A DNA stretch of 64,000 nucleotides from a methane-oxidizing endosymbiont of Gigantopelta aegis (GCF_016097405.1 NZ_JAEHGD010000001.1:1547693-1611692); one strand, 5' to 3'. Positions 1 through 12,297 are shown, counted from the stretch's first letter. Numbers and translations are program-made. Notes: generated from the sequence alone by a model not told the origin.

Positions 1-249
1 ACGCAGTTATGGCGGCGCTCAAGTACAGAGCCTACTTTCTTGCGGTTTTGTTTTGCAGGATATGTTCATTCCCATGATGCCAATCAAGCGCTGGATGATG
101 GTATTTTGGCTGCACACTGGCTGAGTCGTGACGAGATTGCGCAAAAAAATAATTTACGTAGCCCTTTAGTGTTAGAAAGCATTGATGAATATCTGAATGG
201 CGAGCGTTATCCTTTATCAATGCTGAAATCATTTATCGATTTAACATGA
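1..249 (+). CDS. nudJ: Nudix hydrolase, NudJ-like (C-terminal part only)
   Basis: The frame is open from the window edge, so the start and the Nudix box lie outside. The 82 visible residues resemble the C-terminus of the phosphatase NudJ: a [10 protein letters not shown] strand, then the W-(L/V)-S-x-(D/E)-E-I helix start, an NLRSPLV stretch and a GERYPLSML tail. NudJ hydrolyses nucleoside di- and triphosphates and thiamine pyrophosphate precursors. The stop overlaps the mnmA start in an ATGA, an arrangement also known from other gammaproteobacteria. Only the C-terminal third can be judged here. Confidence 0.8.
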   Translation, partial: TQLWRRSSTEPTFLRFCFAGYVHSHDANQALDDGILAAHWLSRDEIAQKNNLRSPLVLESIDEYLNGERYPLSMLKSFIDLT

Positions 250-1334
250 GTAAACATATTATTGTCGGCATGTCGGGTGGCGTCGATTCGTCCGTCACAG
301 CTTTGCAATTATTGGAACAGGGTCATCAAGTGACAGGACTGTTCATGAAAAACTGGGAAGAAGATGACGGCACCGAGTATTGTACGGCGATGGAAGACCT
401 AGCCGATGCACAGCAGGTTTGCGATCGTTTGGGCATCCCGCTGAAAACGGTCAATTTCGCCGCAGAATACTGGGATGAGGTGTTTGAAGTCTTTTTATCG
501 GAATTCAAACATGGCCGAACCCCGAATCCGGATATTTTGTGTAACAAACACGTTAAATTCAAAGCCTTTCTGGACTATGCGTTGGAAGACCTGAATGCCG
601 AATATATTGCAACCGGGCATTATGCGCGTGTACGTGAAGTCGATGGGGAATTCCAATTATTGAAGGGCTTAGACCCTGGCAAAGAACAAAGTTATTTTTT
701 GTACGCTCTAGGCCAGAAAGCGTTGTCCAAATCCTGGTTTCCCATTGGCCACTTGCATAAAACCGAAATTCGGAGACTGGCTGATAAAGCCGGTTTTGCC
801 AATGCACGCAAAAAAGACAGCACCGGTATTTGTTTTATCGGTGAACGTAAATTCAAAGAATTTTTACAACGTTATCTGCCAACCCAACCCGGTGATATAA
901 AAACCGATACAGGGCAGGTCATAGGACGTCATCAGGGCTTGATGTATTACACCCTGGGACAACGGCAGGGCTTGGGGATTGGCGGCGTTAAGAATGCGCC
1001 GGACGAGCCTTGGTATGTATTGGAAAAAGATTTGGATAATAATGTTTTAATCGTAGGGCAAGGGCATGAACATCCGATGATGATGCACTCCACGCTAGAG
1101 GCGATCAAACTGGACTGGTGTAATGACAGACCTTTGACAGAACCGATAAAATGCGCGGCCAAAACACGTTACCGTCAGGCGGATCAAGCCTGTCATGTCG
1201 AACCGATTGACGAAGACCGAGTCAAAGTGGTTTTTGACCGGCCGCAAAGAGCAATAACGCCCGGCCAATCTGTGGTTTTTTACCAGAACGAGGTTTGTCT
1301 AGGGGGCGGTATTATCGAATGCCGTTACAATTGA
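246..1334 (+). CDS. mnmA: tRNA-specific 2-thiouridylase MnmA
   Basis: This enzyme adds sulfur to the wobble uridine (U34) of tRNAs for Lys, Glu and Gln, using ATP to adenylate the base. The protein is 362 residues, normal for the family. The PP-loop motif GMSGGVDSS is at residues 8-16. The two catalytic cysteines are C99 (in [12 protein letters not shown]) and C196 (in [10 protein letters not shown]), matching the usual spacing of about 97 residues. The start overlaps the nudJ stop by 4 bp, so the two are probably translationally coupled. purB follows 28 bp downstream. Confidence 0.97.
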   Translation: MSKHIIVGMSGGVDSSVTALQLLEQGHQVTGLFMKNWEEDDGTEYCTAMEDLADAQQVCDRLGIPLKTVNFAAEYWDEVFEVFLSEFKHGRTPNPDILCNKHVKFKAFLDYALEDLNAEYIATGHYARVREVDGEFQLLKGLDPGKEQSYFLYALGQKALSKSWFPIGHLHKTEIRRLADKAGFANARKKDSTGICFIGERKFKEFLQRYLPTQPGDIKTDTGQVIGRHQGLMYYTLGQRQGLGIGGVKNAPDEPWYVLEKDLDNNVLIVGQGHEHPMMMHSTLEAIKLDWCNDRPLTEPIKCAAKTRYRQADQACHVEPIDEDRVKVVFDRPQRAITPGQSVVFYQNEVCLGGGIIECRYN

Positions 1335-1359
1335 TATTTATTTTTTTTAGACAGGATAG

Positions 1360-3214
<1,855 letters not shown>

Positions 3215-3262
3215 CTGATGTTACGTGGAACAGCTCATATGCTTTTGTAAGTTTTGATTATT

Positions 3263-3418
3263 CGTAACTGCTCACCCGGTTGTGTTTTAGCCGGAGTAGG
3301 TCATTGATTTATCAGGACACGTGAATACATCCATGTAGTTCTGCATAACATCCCTGTTATGCAAGCCTGATAAATCAACAACCTACACCTGCTTTTTAGA
3401 GGGGGGTGAGTAGTTACG
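3263..3418. repeat. nested palindromic repeat, family A copy 1
   Basis: The outer inverted repeat is CGTAACTGCTCACCC on the left against GGGTGAGTAGTTACG on the right. Inside it, GTAGGTCATTGATTTATCAGG pairs with CCTGATAAATCAACAACCTAC. At the tip are two small hairpins, TACATCCATGTA and TGCATAACATCCCTGTTATGCA, each with the core ACATCCxTGT. Copy 2 (35785-35938) is nearly identical across its whole length. It is non-coding. Confidence 0.85.
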
Positions 3419-3482
3419 ATTATTCAATAAATAGTGGTTTTAGGATGGGTGCCACTATATGGTTGCAGCGCAAAAAACCGTT

Positions 3483-3556
3483 GCTGAGAGGCGATAGCGA
3501 ACCCCATCGAAATGAGCAATCTAAATGATGGGTTCGCTACCGATCTACCCGGAATA
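3483..3556. repeat. GATGGGTTCGCT palindromic repeat, family B copy 1
   Basis: The left arm GCGATAGCGAACCCCATC is answered by the right arm GATGGGTTCGCTACCGATC, forming an imperfect hairpin over about 74 bp. Related copies lie at 20609-20698 and 26613-26773, with a decayed one near 34258-34320. It sits between repeat family A and the DUF434 gene and contains no coding sequence. Confidence 0.65.
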
Positions 3557-3774
3557 CAATTTTTTGTTATAAAATCAATGATTTATATTGTGTTGTGCGT
3601 GCAAATAGCTGATTTATATACGCTTGCCAGAGTATTGCTATAGCGTATCAAAAGTATGCAGATTGCGTAACATCAGTGACTAATTGTTTGCGAGAAAATA
3701 GGTTTTGACTGTTCTGCAATTTTAGCAAAAAAATACGGATTTTCTCTTAGTCGCAATAGAGCGAGGGATGACTA

Positions 3775-4485
3775 GTGCTTAAACATCGCGGTTTGGCTCC
3801 TGAAGATAAAATATTTTTCGAAGCTGGACGCCTCGAAAAACTTCGCCAAGCGGTAAATGATCTGACTTATTTACTGCGTCGCGGTTATGCGCAAAAAGCC
3901 GCCGCGGAACTGGTTGGAAACCACTATCAACTAATGGCGCGCGAGCGCCTTGCTCTTATCCACGCCGCTTGGGAGTGCGAGTCGCGCAGGTCGCCCATAA
4001 GGCCTGAAGATCTACAGGGGCGCAAACTCTGCATTGATGGCTTTAATGTACTCATCACGCTTGAAACTGCGTTAGGCGGCGGCATACTGATTCATGCCAT
4101 CGACGGCTGCTATCGTGACATCGCCAATGTTCATGGTAATTACACTTTTCGTATAGAAACCGAAGAAGCGGTAACATTAGCAGCTAAGGCCATCAAGACG
4201 CTTGGCGTGGAAATGGCCACATGGTATTTTGATCGCCCGGTTTCCAACAGTGGATGTGTTACCACATTGATCAACGAAATGGCTCAACGCTTGCAAGCTC
4301 CCATGCATGCGGAAACCGCTGATAAAGTTGATGCGCGCCTTAAGGCCTGCACCAATGTCGTCGTTACCGCTGATGCCGCTATTCTCGATAGCGGCGTTGA
4401 ATGGTTCGATTTAGCGGGGTGGATTATTGAACACCGAATGACGAGCAAAGCGGTCATTATTGATTTATCAAAACAATCGATATGA
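3775..4485 (+). CDS. DUF434/DUF5616 protein with a PIN/NYN-like C-terminal half
   Basis: This 236-residue protein of unknown function has two parts. Residues 1-65 (RGLAPED, a helical repeat with LTYLLRRGYAQKAAAELVGNHYQL) match the DUF434 pattern. Residues 82-236 match DUF5616: IDGFNVL with D88 and N91, then YFDRPVSNSG with D153, then VVTADAAILD with D200. This spacing of acidic residues resembles PIN/NYN RNA nucleases, which is my inference. The GTG start has a GAGCGAGGG purine stretch upstream; the nearer ATG at 3768 is out of frame and stops at once. The stop overlaps the next start in ATGA, so it is co-translated with the deacetylase-fold gene. Confidence 0.75.
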   Translation: MLKHRGLAPEDKIFFEAGRLEKLRQAVNDLTYLLRRGYAQKAAAELVGNHYQLMARERLALIHAAWECESRRSPIRPEDLQGRKLCIDGFNVLITLETALGGGILIHAIDGCYRDIANVHGNYTFRIETEEAVTLAAKAIKTLGVEMATWYFDRPVSNSGCVTTLINEMAQRLQAPMHAETADKVDARLKACTNVVVTADAAILDSGVEWFDLAGWIIEHRMTSKAVIIDLSKQSI

Positions 4486-5414
4486 AAAAAAATGTCGCCT
4501 ATCTTTACGATCCTGTTTGTCTTGAGCATGATACTGGGCCTTGGCATCCAGAGAAAGCAGAACGACTACGAGCGATTGAACAAACGCTGACAAGCCTCAA
4601 ATCCCAGCTGGTGCTGTTGCCACCGAGTTGTGTCCCGGAAAAGCTGCTGCTGCAAGTCCATACGCCCAAACATATTGAAACAGTCCGTTTTGCTTGTGAC
4701 ATGGAACGACCGCTAGATGCCGATACCATTTGCGTACGCCGTTCATGGGATGCGGCATTGATAGCGACAGGGGCTGGAATTGTAGGTTTAGATGCGTTAA
4801 AAGCAGGGCAGGTTGGCCGTGCTTTCTGTGCCATTCGGCCGCCTGGGCATCATGCGACACGAAATCAGTCAATGGGTTTCTGCCTTTTCAACAATATCGC
4901 CGTTGCCGCCCGTTATGCTCAATCGATTGGCTATGAAAAAGTAGCCATCATTGATTTCGATGTGCATCATGGCAATGGTACGCAGGATATTTTTTATGAT
5001 GATGGTTCGGTGCTTTACCTTTCGACGCATCAGTATCCTGCCTACCCGGGAATGGGCTCGTCGGATGAATGTGGCCGCTGTGAAGGTAAGGGGACAATAT
5101 TCAATTTTCCCTTTCCACCCGGCAGTGGTGATGCTGAATTGATTCCTGTGTACAGCGAAAATCTACCTCATATTCTGGCTGATTTTGGCCCCGATATTAT
5201 TCTTGTCTCCGCCGGTTACGACCTCCATGAAGCCGATCCTTTAGCTCAGCTGGAGGTGACATCCGAAGGTGTACGCGCTATTGTTCGGGCGATATTAGAT
5301 GCCGCCGATGCGCTGCCGACACTATTTTTTCTTGAAGGCGGTTACGATGTAAAGGCGTTGAGTGAATGTGTCTATGCAACAGTGGAAGAAATGATTAAAC
5401 AGGGCAGCCGATAA
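4482..5414 (+). CDS. histone deacetylase family hydrolase (AcuC/HdaH-like)
   Basis: This 310-residue zinc-dependent deacetylase-fold enzyme has the characteristic motifs in order: RPPGHHA with H123/H124, DFDVHHGNG with likely zinc ligands D160 and H162, GYDLHEADPL with the third ligand D252, and LEGGYD near the C-terminus. Bacterial members act on acetylated amines such as polyamines or on acetyl-lysine; the substrate cannot be told from sequence. The gene is coupled by a 4-bp overlap to the DUF434 gene. An 11-bp inverted repeat follows its stop. Confidence 0.92.
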   Translation: MKKNVAYLYDPVCLEHDTGPWHPEKAERLRAIEQTLTSLKSQLVLLPPSCVPEKLLLQVHTPKHIETVRFACDMERPLDADTICVRRSWDAALIATGAGIVGLDALKAGQVGRAFCAIRPPGHHATRNQSMGFCLFNNIAVAARYAQSIGYEKVAIIDFDVHHGNGTQDIFYDDGSVLYLSTHQYPAYPGMGSSDECGRCEGKGTIFNFPFPPGSGDAELIPVYSENLPHILADFGPDIILVSAGYDLHEADPLAQLEVTSEGVRAIVRAILDAADALPTLFFLEGGYDVKALSECVYATVEEMIKQGSR

Positions 5415-5418
5415 TTTT

Positions 5419-5472
5419 GTTGAACTATCTTTCAGCACACCAACAGTTTTAGTCCAATATCGATAGTTCAAC
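5419..5472. repeat. 11-bp perfect inverted repeat between convergent genes
   Basis: GTTGAACTATC at 5419-5429 is inverted exactly as GATAGTTCAAC at 5462-5472, with a 32-base loop. It lies between the convergent deacetylase and alcohol dehydrogenase genes, so a transcription-end or RNA-stability role is possible. There is no T-run, so it is not a typical intrinsic terminator. Confidence 0.5.
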
Positions 5473-5513
5473 TTTCTGTGTCAGCGATGTTGATCGGCGC
5501 TTCAGGTTTATTT

Positions 5514-6539
5514 TTAATCTATTTTTAAGACCTTGGCGCCGCGGATTTTTCCGGTCTTTAATTCCAGCAATGCGGTATTAGCCTGTTCCAGTGAGAATAT
5601 TTGAATTTCGGGTTTAAGTTTCATTTCAGTGGCAAGCGCCAGAAATTCGCTGACGTCACTTCGGGTAATGTTTGCGACACTCTTAATTTCTTTCTCTTGC
5701 CAAAGATGCAGCGGATAATCCAGTTCCAGCAAGCTGTTTTTGCTGCCTTCCTTGCGAATGGCATTGATTACCAATCGGCCACCGGGCTCCAGATTAGCTA
5801 ATGCCCCAATAATGGGTGGCCATACGGGCGTGGTGTCAATAATACACTCCAGCTTGTTCGGTGCCCGCTCTGTCGTTTCGCCACTCCAGACAGCACCCAG
5901 CTCCAGAGCAAATGCGCGTTCTTTTTGATTACGGGCAAAAACATAAATTTCAGAGTTCGGGTAGAGATATTTGGCCATTTTTAAAACGATATGTCCTGAT
6001 GCGCCAAAGCCCGTCAGACCAAGACGCTGCCCATCCTGCAAGCCGGTTAAATGTAAGGACCGATAACCAATAGCGCCAGCACACAATAAGGGCGCCGCTT
6101 CTTCATCGGAGAAAAACTCAGGAATAGGATAAGCAAAGTCTGCGGCAACAACCATAAATTGTGCGTAGCCACCATTTGCATCACGCCCAGTTGCTTGAAA
6201 TGAAGAACATAGATTTTCATGACCGGACAGACAGAATTTACAGCTTCCGCACGCCAAATAAATCCAAGCAACGCCAACCCGGTCACCTGTTTTAAAAGAA
6301 CGTACATTATGGCCAATTGCTTCAACCCAGCCAATCACCTGGTGTCCTGGAATTATCGGTAAATGTGGTGGCGGTGTTCGCCCCTCGATTTCATCTAACT
6401 CGGTATGGCAGACGCCGCAGGCTGAGACTTTCAATAAAATTTCATCTGCAGCAGGAACCGGAATATCAATCTCTGTCAGTTCCAGCGGGTTTGAGTTTTC
6501 TTGAAGACTGCATATCTTTTTCAAAACCATTGCTTTCAT
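5514..6539 (-). CDS. zinc-dependent alcohol dehydrogenase family protein
   Basis: This 341-residue medium-chain dehydrogenase has an N-terminal GroES-like domain and a C-terminal NAD(P) Rossmann fold. Catalytic zinc ligands are visible at C41 (ACGVCHTE) and H66 (GHQ, where many relatives have GHE). The structural zinc site is C97, C100, C103 and C111 in CGSCKFCLSGHENLC. The nucleotide-binding loop is GFGASGH. It probably interconverts primary alcohols and aldehydes; the exact substrate is unknown. It is convergent with the deacetylase gene and divergent from pcm, so it probably stands alone as a transcript. Confidence 0.9.
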   Translation of the reverse strand: MKAMVLKKICSLQENSNPLELTEIDIPVPAADEILLKVSACGVCHTELDEIEGRTPPPHLPIIPGHQVIGWVEAIGHNVRSFKTGDRVGVAWIYLACGSCKFCLSGHENLCSSFQATGRDANGGYAQFMVVAADFAYPIPEFFSDEEAAPLLCAGAIGYRSLHLTGLQDGQRLGLTGFGASGHIVLKMAKYLYPNSEIYVFARNQKERAFALELGAVWSGETTERAPNKLECIIDTTPVWPPIIGALANLEPGGRLVINAIRKEGSKNSLLELDYPLHLWQEKEIKSVANITRSDVSEFLALATEMKLKPEIQIFSLEQANTALLELKTGKIRGAKVLKID

Positions 6540-6731
6540 TGTTTCGCCTCTTTTTGAATAATTGAAACCACGCTCTCATATTAACTGGCAATTTTCTTGT
6601 AGGCATCAATAAAGCAATGAATGGTTAAATACCAGTAATTATGAGGGAATTCAAGTTAAAATGTGTCGAAGATACCGGTGAACTATTTAAGGCTTCAGTT
6701 TATTTAGGTTGGTAACAATGGAGAATAGCAT

Positions 6732-7409
6732 ATGAATGCATTGCAGCGCATGATTAAAGATATTGAACAGGAGGCCAGATTGACGCGTCACCTTACCGGT
6801 AAAGAGGCTTTAGATCCCCGAGTCATCGCGGCAATGAGACAGGTTCCAAGGCATGCATTTGTTCCTGAAGACCTGACTTATCTTGCATATGAGAATGGTC
6901 CGATTCCTATCGGTGCGGGGCAAACTATTTCTCAGCCTTATATTGTCGCTCTGATGACTGATCTACTGAAGACCCGACCGACTGATCGTATATTGGAAAT
7001 TGGAACCGGATCCGGTTATCAGGCCGCCGTTTTGTCACAGCTAGTACAAAAAGTTTATAGTATTGAAATCATCGAAAGCCTGGCTGAAAAGGCGCGCAGC
7101 CGGCTTAGTAAACTGGGTTATGATAATGTTGAGATTCGTACAGGTGATGGTTATTTCGGTTGGCCAGAGCATGCGCCTTATGATGGCGTTATCGTGACGG
7201 CGGCGGCACCTTATATTCCTCCGGCATTGATCGAACAATTGAAAAACAGTGGCAGACTGGTGATTCCGGTTGGTTTGCCGTATGGCTATCAGGAATTGAA
7301 AGTGATCGAAAAAACAGACGATGGAGAGCTCAAAACTCAAACCATTCTGAGTGTCAGCTTTGTCCCTCTCACCGGCAAACACGACCTAGATTTAACTGAC
7401 TACACCTGA
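6732..7409 (+). CDS. pcm: protein-L-isoaspartate O-methyltransferase
   Basis: Pcm methylates isoaspartyl residues in damaged proteins using S-adenosylmethionine. The 225-residue protein has the family block GAGQTISQPYIVALMTDLL and the SAM-binding motif ILEIGTGSGYQAAVLSQL, followed by the GRLVIPVG strand. A GGAGA Shine-Dalgarno sequence stands 8 bases before the ATG at 6732. In many gammaproteobacteria pcm sits with surE, nlpD and rpoS; here it stands alone between the alcohol dehydrogenase and the mer locus. Confidence 0.96.
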   Translation: MNALQRMIKDIEQEARLTRHLTGKEALDPRVIAAMRQVPRHAFVPEDLTYLAYENGPIPIGAGQTISQPYIVALMTDLLKTRPTDRILEIGTGSGYQAAVLSQLVQKVYSIEIIESLAEKARSRLSKLGYDNVEIRTGDGYFGWPEHAPYDGVIVTAAAPYIPPALIEQLKNSGRLVIPVGLPYGYQELKVIEKTDDGELKTQTILSVSFVPLTGKHDLDLTDYT

Positions 7410-7590
7410 ATAGTGCTCGTCATGTAAGAATAATGACACTATCAAAGATTTAATGCCTCTTTTATCAAGATAGATTTCCCTTCGATAAAATGAAATTCTA
7501 AAAGAATTCTCGAGGAGGTCTGAGGATAAGAATCAGTCTATTTCGAAATGACAAAGGAAGAAGACTTCAGTGAGGCTGCACTATATCTCT

Positions 7591-9599
<2,009 letters not shown>

Positions 9600-9612
9600 C
9601 GTGTGTGACTCC

Positions 9613-9993
9613 TTATAAGAAATAGGGGGCATACCAGGGAAAAGCCAGCAGTGAAAGAATAGCGATTGATCCAATCCAGAATAAAATACGCTGGCGCCGC
9701 TGAATATCAGGCAATGTGCAAGATGCGCCATCTTGACAGCTCTCTTCATCAAGATACAGTTTGTTAAAGCCCATCCAGATAAATAATAAGGTCAAGAAAA
9801 AGAAAAAAGGCCGGATGTTTTCCATCGAGGTCAGGGTGCTCATCCAGGCGCCTCCAATCCCTAACGACATCAGTAACAACGGGCCGACGCAGCAGGCCGA
9901 TGCGCCGATGGCTGCAAGAACGGCGCCGACACTCAGCCAGGTGGTGGATTTATCCCGGGTATTTTCCGATTTTTCGTGTGGTTTTGATGGCAT
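9613..9993 (-). CDS. merT: mercuric transport protein MerT
   Basis: This 126-residue inner-membrane protein has three predicted membrane segments. The first contains the vicinal pair ACC (C34, C35), which accepts Hg(II) from MerP. A cytoplasmic loop carries a second pair (C86 and C92, CQDGASC), which hands the ion to MerA. It is the first gene of merTPA, and a TCCTCC-derived ribosome-binding site (GGAGGA on the coding strand) precedes it. No MerC, MerF or MerB is present. Confidence 0.95.
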   Translation of the reverse strand: MPSKPHEKSENTRDKSTTWLSVGAVLAAIGASACCVGPLLLMSLGIGGAWMSTLTSMENIRPFFFFLTLLFIWMGFNKLYLDEESCQDGASCTLPDIQRRQRILFWIGSIAILSLLAFPWYAPYFL

Positions 9994-10023
9994 AGCATTT
10001 TCCTCCTATTCATTTTAAATATA

Positions 10024-10054
10024 GTGTAAACTCTGGTCTATAGAACAGAGTCAA
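10024..10054 (-). promoter_or_regulatory. merTPA promoter with MerR operator
   Basis: On the reverse strand, a -35 element TTGACT (10049-10054) and a -10 element TTACAC (10024-10029) are separated by 19 bases, the over-long spacer typical of MerR-activated promoters. The spacer holds a near-perfect dyad, ACTCTG...CAGAGT (10030-10051, 20 of 22 positions symmetric). MerR would hold the promoter inactive until Hg(II) binds and untwists the DNA. The same site should repress merR. Confidence 0.88.
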
Positions 10055-10076
10055 GTGTTTTTTAGGTATTTATGAT

Positions 10077-10475
10077 ATGGCGTATACCATTGGCAAATTA
10101 GCTAAAGCGGCGGGCGTTACGTTGGAAACGATTCGCTATTATCAGCGTAAAGGGCTGATCGAAGAGCCCGTAAAACCGCTGCAAGGCTATCGGCATTATT
10201 CAGAGCAAACAGTTCAGCGCTTACACTTTATTAAACGGGCGCAGCAACTAGGTTTTACCTTGAAAGAAATCAATGAATTGCTGTTTTTGGATAGTGGGCA
10301 TTGTGATGATGTCAGGCAGCTTGCGGAGCAGAAGTTGCAGCAGATTGAGGCACAAATCAATAGCCTGACAGCGTTGCATGGTGCGTTGCAAGATATGGTG
10401 AGTGGTTGCGGTCGGGCTAAAGCAGATAATCGCTGCTCTGTGATTGATGCATTATCGCAAAATGGCGAAAAATAA
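10077..10475 (+). CDS. merR: Hg(II)-responsive regulator MerR
   Basis: This 132-residue MerR-family protein has an N-terminal winged helix (TIGKLAKAAGVTLETIRYYQRKGL) and a dimerisation helix. The three Hg(II) ligands are C76 (GHCDD), C111 (SGCGRA) and C120 (NRCSVID), with the spacing of 35 and 9 residues seen in Tn501 MerR. This separates it from zinc, copper or lead sensors of the family. It is divergent from merTPA and shares the operator region. Confidence 0.95.
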   Translation: MAYTIGKLAKAAGVTLETIRYYQRKGLIEEPVKPLQGYRHYSEQTVQRLHFIKRAQQLGFTLKEINELLFLDSGHCDDVRQLAEQKLQQIEAQINSLTALHGALQDMVSGCGRAKADNRCSVIDALSQNGEK

Positions 10476-10511
10476 TTGAATTGATCAGCGTTGGGGCTGA
10501 ACGGGGTTAAA

Positions 10512-11000
10512 ATGCTAAGAACACTCATTATTGCAAGACATGCGAAAGCTAAAAGGGGGCTTGCGTATCAGAATGATTTTAAACGGCCATTGTCATCGAA
10601 AGGAAAGACTGATGCATTATTGATCGGGACATCATTAAAGAAAAAGGGGCTTATTCCTGACCTTGTGATAAGTTCGGCGGCTAAACGGGCTAAAAAGACG
10701 GCAAAAAGAGCAATTACCGCGATGGTGTATCCGGGCGATCTTGTCCTTAAGCGAGATTTGTATTTATCAGGCTGTAAAGCCTACCTGAAAACAATAAAAG
10801 CGCTTGATGATGAAATAACATCCGTTATGCTCGTGGGTCATAATCCTGATTTAGAGGAACTGGTTTATGAGCTGACCGAGGAAGATGTGATGATTCCGAC
10901 AGCGGGTGTTGTCTGTATTGAAATAGATTTAGCGCATTGGAAAGACATAAAAAATGCCCACGGTCGGATAACGGACTATTTGGGGAGACTGAGCGAATAA
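10512..11000 (+). CDS. sixA: SixA-like histidine phosphatase
   Basis: This 162-residue member of the histidine phosphatase branch begins with LIIARHAKAKRG, where R9-H10 form the RH core, and has a second catalytic region at VMLVGHNPDLEEL. SixA removes phosphate from histidine phosphotransfer domains or from PTS-Ntr proteins. I chose the ATG at 10512 because the RHA motif then lies at the normal distance from the N-terminus; a start at 10491 would add seven residues. It follows merR by 36 bp but need not belong to the mer locus. Confidence 0.85.
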   Translation: MLRTLIIARHAKAKRGLAYQNDFKRPLSSKGKTDALLIGTSLKKKGLIPDLVISSAAKRAKKTAKRAITAMVYPGDLVLKRDLYLSGCKAYLKTIKALDDEITSVMLVGHNPDLEELVYELTEEDVMIPTAGVVCIEIDLAHWKDIKNAHGRITDYLGRLSE

Positions 11001-11033
11001 CGCACTCCAAACAACAGTGTGAGTGAGGCGTTG

Positions 11034-11651
11034 TCAGATCTTGCGCTGATCTGGCGGTAGAGGTGTAGGCTCAGTCGGTTTGGGCTGTAAGAATTTTTTC
11101 AGGTTTTGATTAAATTGTTCAAGTTGTTTTTGCAGTTGCTGACCTAAAGATTCGGCTTCGTGTTGAAACCGTGGAATGATTTCTTGTTCCAGTTGCTGAT
11201 TGAGTTGTTCGCCCAGAATGTCCAGGTTTTTTAACAGATTCTCAAATACATCACCAGAAAAGCTACGCAAGGTTCGGCTGGCATCGACTTTCCAGGCATG
11301 ATTTTCAAACACCAGATACGTTGTGACAATTTTCTTTTTGTCGTTATATTGAAGGATGGTTTCAACCCGGGCATGGGGTTTTTCGATGATTATTTTGCCC
11401 GTTGATATTTGTGCGCCAGACAAATCCTGATCTAATGGTGTAAGTGTATCGCTGTCAGCTTGTCGTACAAAGCGCTTTGCTCGATCAAGGTCATGCTTGA
11501 TCATAGCTTGCCAGAAGGCGGCCGTAACTTGCTCGGGTTGTTTTGGCGTTTGACAGCCTGATATTAGGCTGGTGAGCAATAAAAAAAATCCGGCCAATAA
11601 AGCCGGATTTTTGCTTACGCCATAAAGATCAGTCTTCACCGGCAAATACAC
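11034..11651 (-). CDS. putative lipoprotein, unknown function
   Basis: The product is about 205 residues. A lipobox-like LISGC (C33 from the GTG start at 11651) follows a hydrophobic stretch, pointing to a lipid-anchored exported protein. The middle (residues 40-120) resembles small NTF2-like DUF4878 domains. The C-terminal third is a glutamine-rich amphipathic helix region (LGEQLNQQLEQE, LGQQLQKQLEQF) with a proline-rich tail. The start is uncertain: GTG 11651 overlaps the Bax-inhibitor gene end, while a TTG near 11594 would give a short signal peptide directly. An intrinsic terminator lies inside the signal-peptide codons. Confidence 0.65.
   Translation of the reverse strand: MYLPVKTDLYGVSKNPALLAGFFLLLTSLISGCQTPKQPEQVTAAFWQAMIKHDLDRAKRFVRQADSDTLTPLDQDLSGAQISTGKIIIEKPHARVETILQYNDKKKIVTTYLVFENHAWKVDASRTLRSFSGDVFENLLKNLDILGEQLNQQLEQEIIPRFQHEAESLGQQLQKQLEQFNQNLKKFLQPKPTEPTPLPPDQRKI
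11581..11612 (-). terminator. intrinsic terminator of the Bax-inhibitor-1 gene, inside the next gene's signal-peptide codons
   Basis: On the reverse strand an 11-bp perfect stem AAAAATCCGGC / GCCGGATTTTT with a 7-base loop runs directly into a run of eight T. It is a textbook Rho-independent terminator, lying 17 to 48 bases past the stop of the upstream gene. It also falls within codons 14-24 of the lipoprotein frame, so the lipoprotein needs read-through or a promoter of its own. Confidence 0.85.
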
Positions 11652-12297
11652 CCAAAAGCTGTAATAAGCTCAGGAACAGGTTGTAGATTGAAACATACAG
11701 CGAAACAGTTGCCATAATGTAGTTGGTTTCACCACCATGAATAATGGCGCTGGTTTCATACAGAATCATACCTGACATCAGTAGGATAAACATGGCAGAA
11801 ACAGCCAGCGACAAGGCCGGGATATTGAAAAATAATGCCCCTAAGCTGGCCAGAAAAGCGACCAGAATACCGATCATCAAAAAACCACCGATAAAACTGA
11901 AATCTTTTTTCGATGTCAGGGCATAGCCGGACAAGCCTAAGAAGATGACACCGGTACCGCCTAAAGCGGTCATAACCAGTTCATGGCCATTGCTGAAGGC
12001 ATTGAGGTACATATTTATAATCGGCCCTAAGGTCATGCCCATGAAGCCGGTCAGCATGAAAACAAAAAGGATACCCAATGCGCTGTTGCGGAATTTTGTG
12101 GTTAAAAACAACAAACCAAAATAACCGACAAAGGTAATCAGCATACCGGGGTGGGGTAGATTTAGCATCATTGAAACACCTGCCATTGCCGCACTGAATA
12201 ACAGTGTGAGTGACAATAGAAAATAGGTGTTTCTAAGCACACGGTTGGTCGCCAGGACGCTTTGTGTGGATCGTGATGTTACAGTGTTTACTCTCAT
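11629..12297 (-). CDS. Bax inhibitor-1/YccA family membrane protein
   Basis: This 222-residue protein has seven predicted membrane segments typical of the BI-1/YccA/YbhL family, with the closing LYVSIYNLFLSLLQLLGVFAG block and acidic residues near the C-terminus. Family members modulate membrane protease FtsH or act as pH-sensitive calcium leaks; which applies here is unknown. The gene is divergent from the truncated-haemoglobin gene over a 244-bp gap. A strong terminator follows its stop. Confidence 0.92.
   Translation of the reverse strand: MRVNTVTSRSTQSVLATNRVLRNTYFLLSLTLLFSAAMAGVSMMLNLPHPGMLITFVGYFGLLFLTTKFRNSALGILFVFMLTGFMGMTLGPIINMYLNAFSNGHELVMTALGGTGVIFLGLSGYALTSKKDFSFIGGFLMIGILVAFLASLGALFFNIPALSLAVSAMFILLMSGMILYETSAIIHGGETNYIMATVSLYVSIYNLFLSLLQLLGVFAGED

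Noticed and set aside
3263-3418. CRISPR-like array
   Set aside because: The repeat is a single nested palindrome without regular spacers; no cas genes are present.
7410-7590. tRNA or small RNA gene between pcm and merA
   Set aside because: No cloverleaf or terminator is visible; only weak, short inverted repeats.
9600-9752. N-terminal extension of MerP to 158 residues
   Set aside because: It reads across merT in another frame; the signal peptide and HMA domain start at the ATG at 9599.
10512-11000. SixA gene as part of the mer operon
   Set aside because: It follows merR only by chance position; no mer locus is known to me with this gene.
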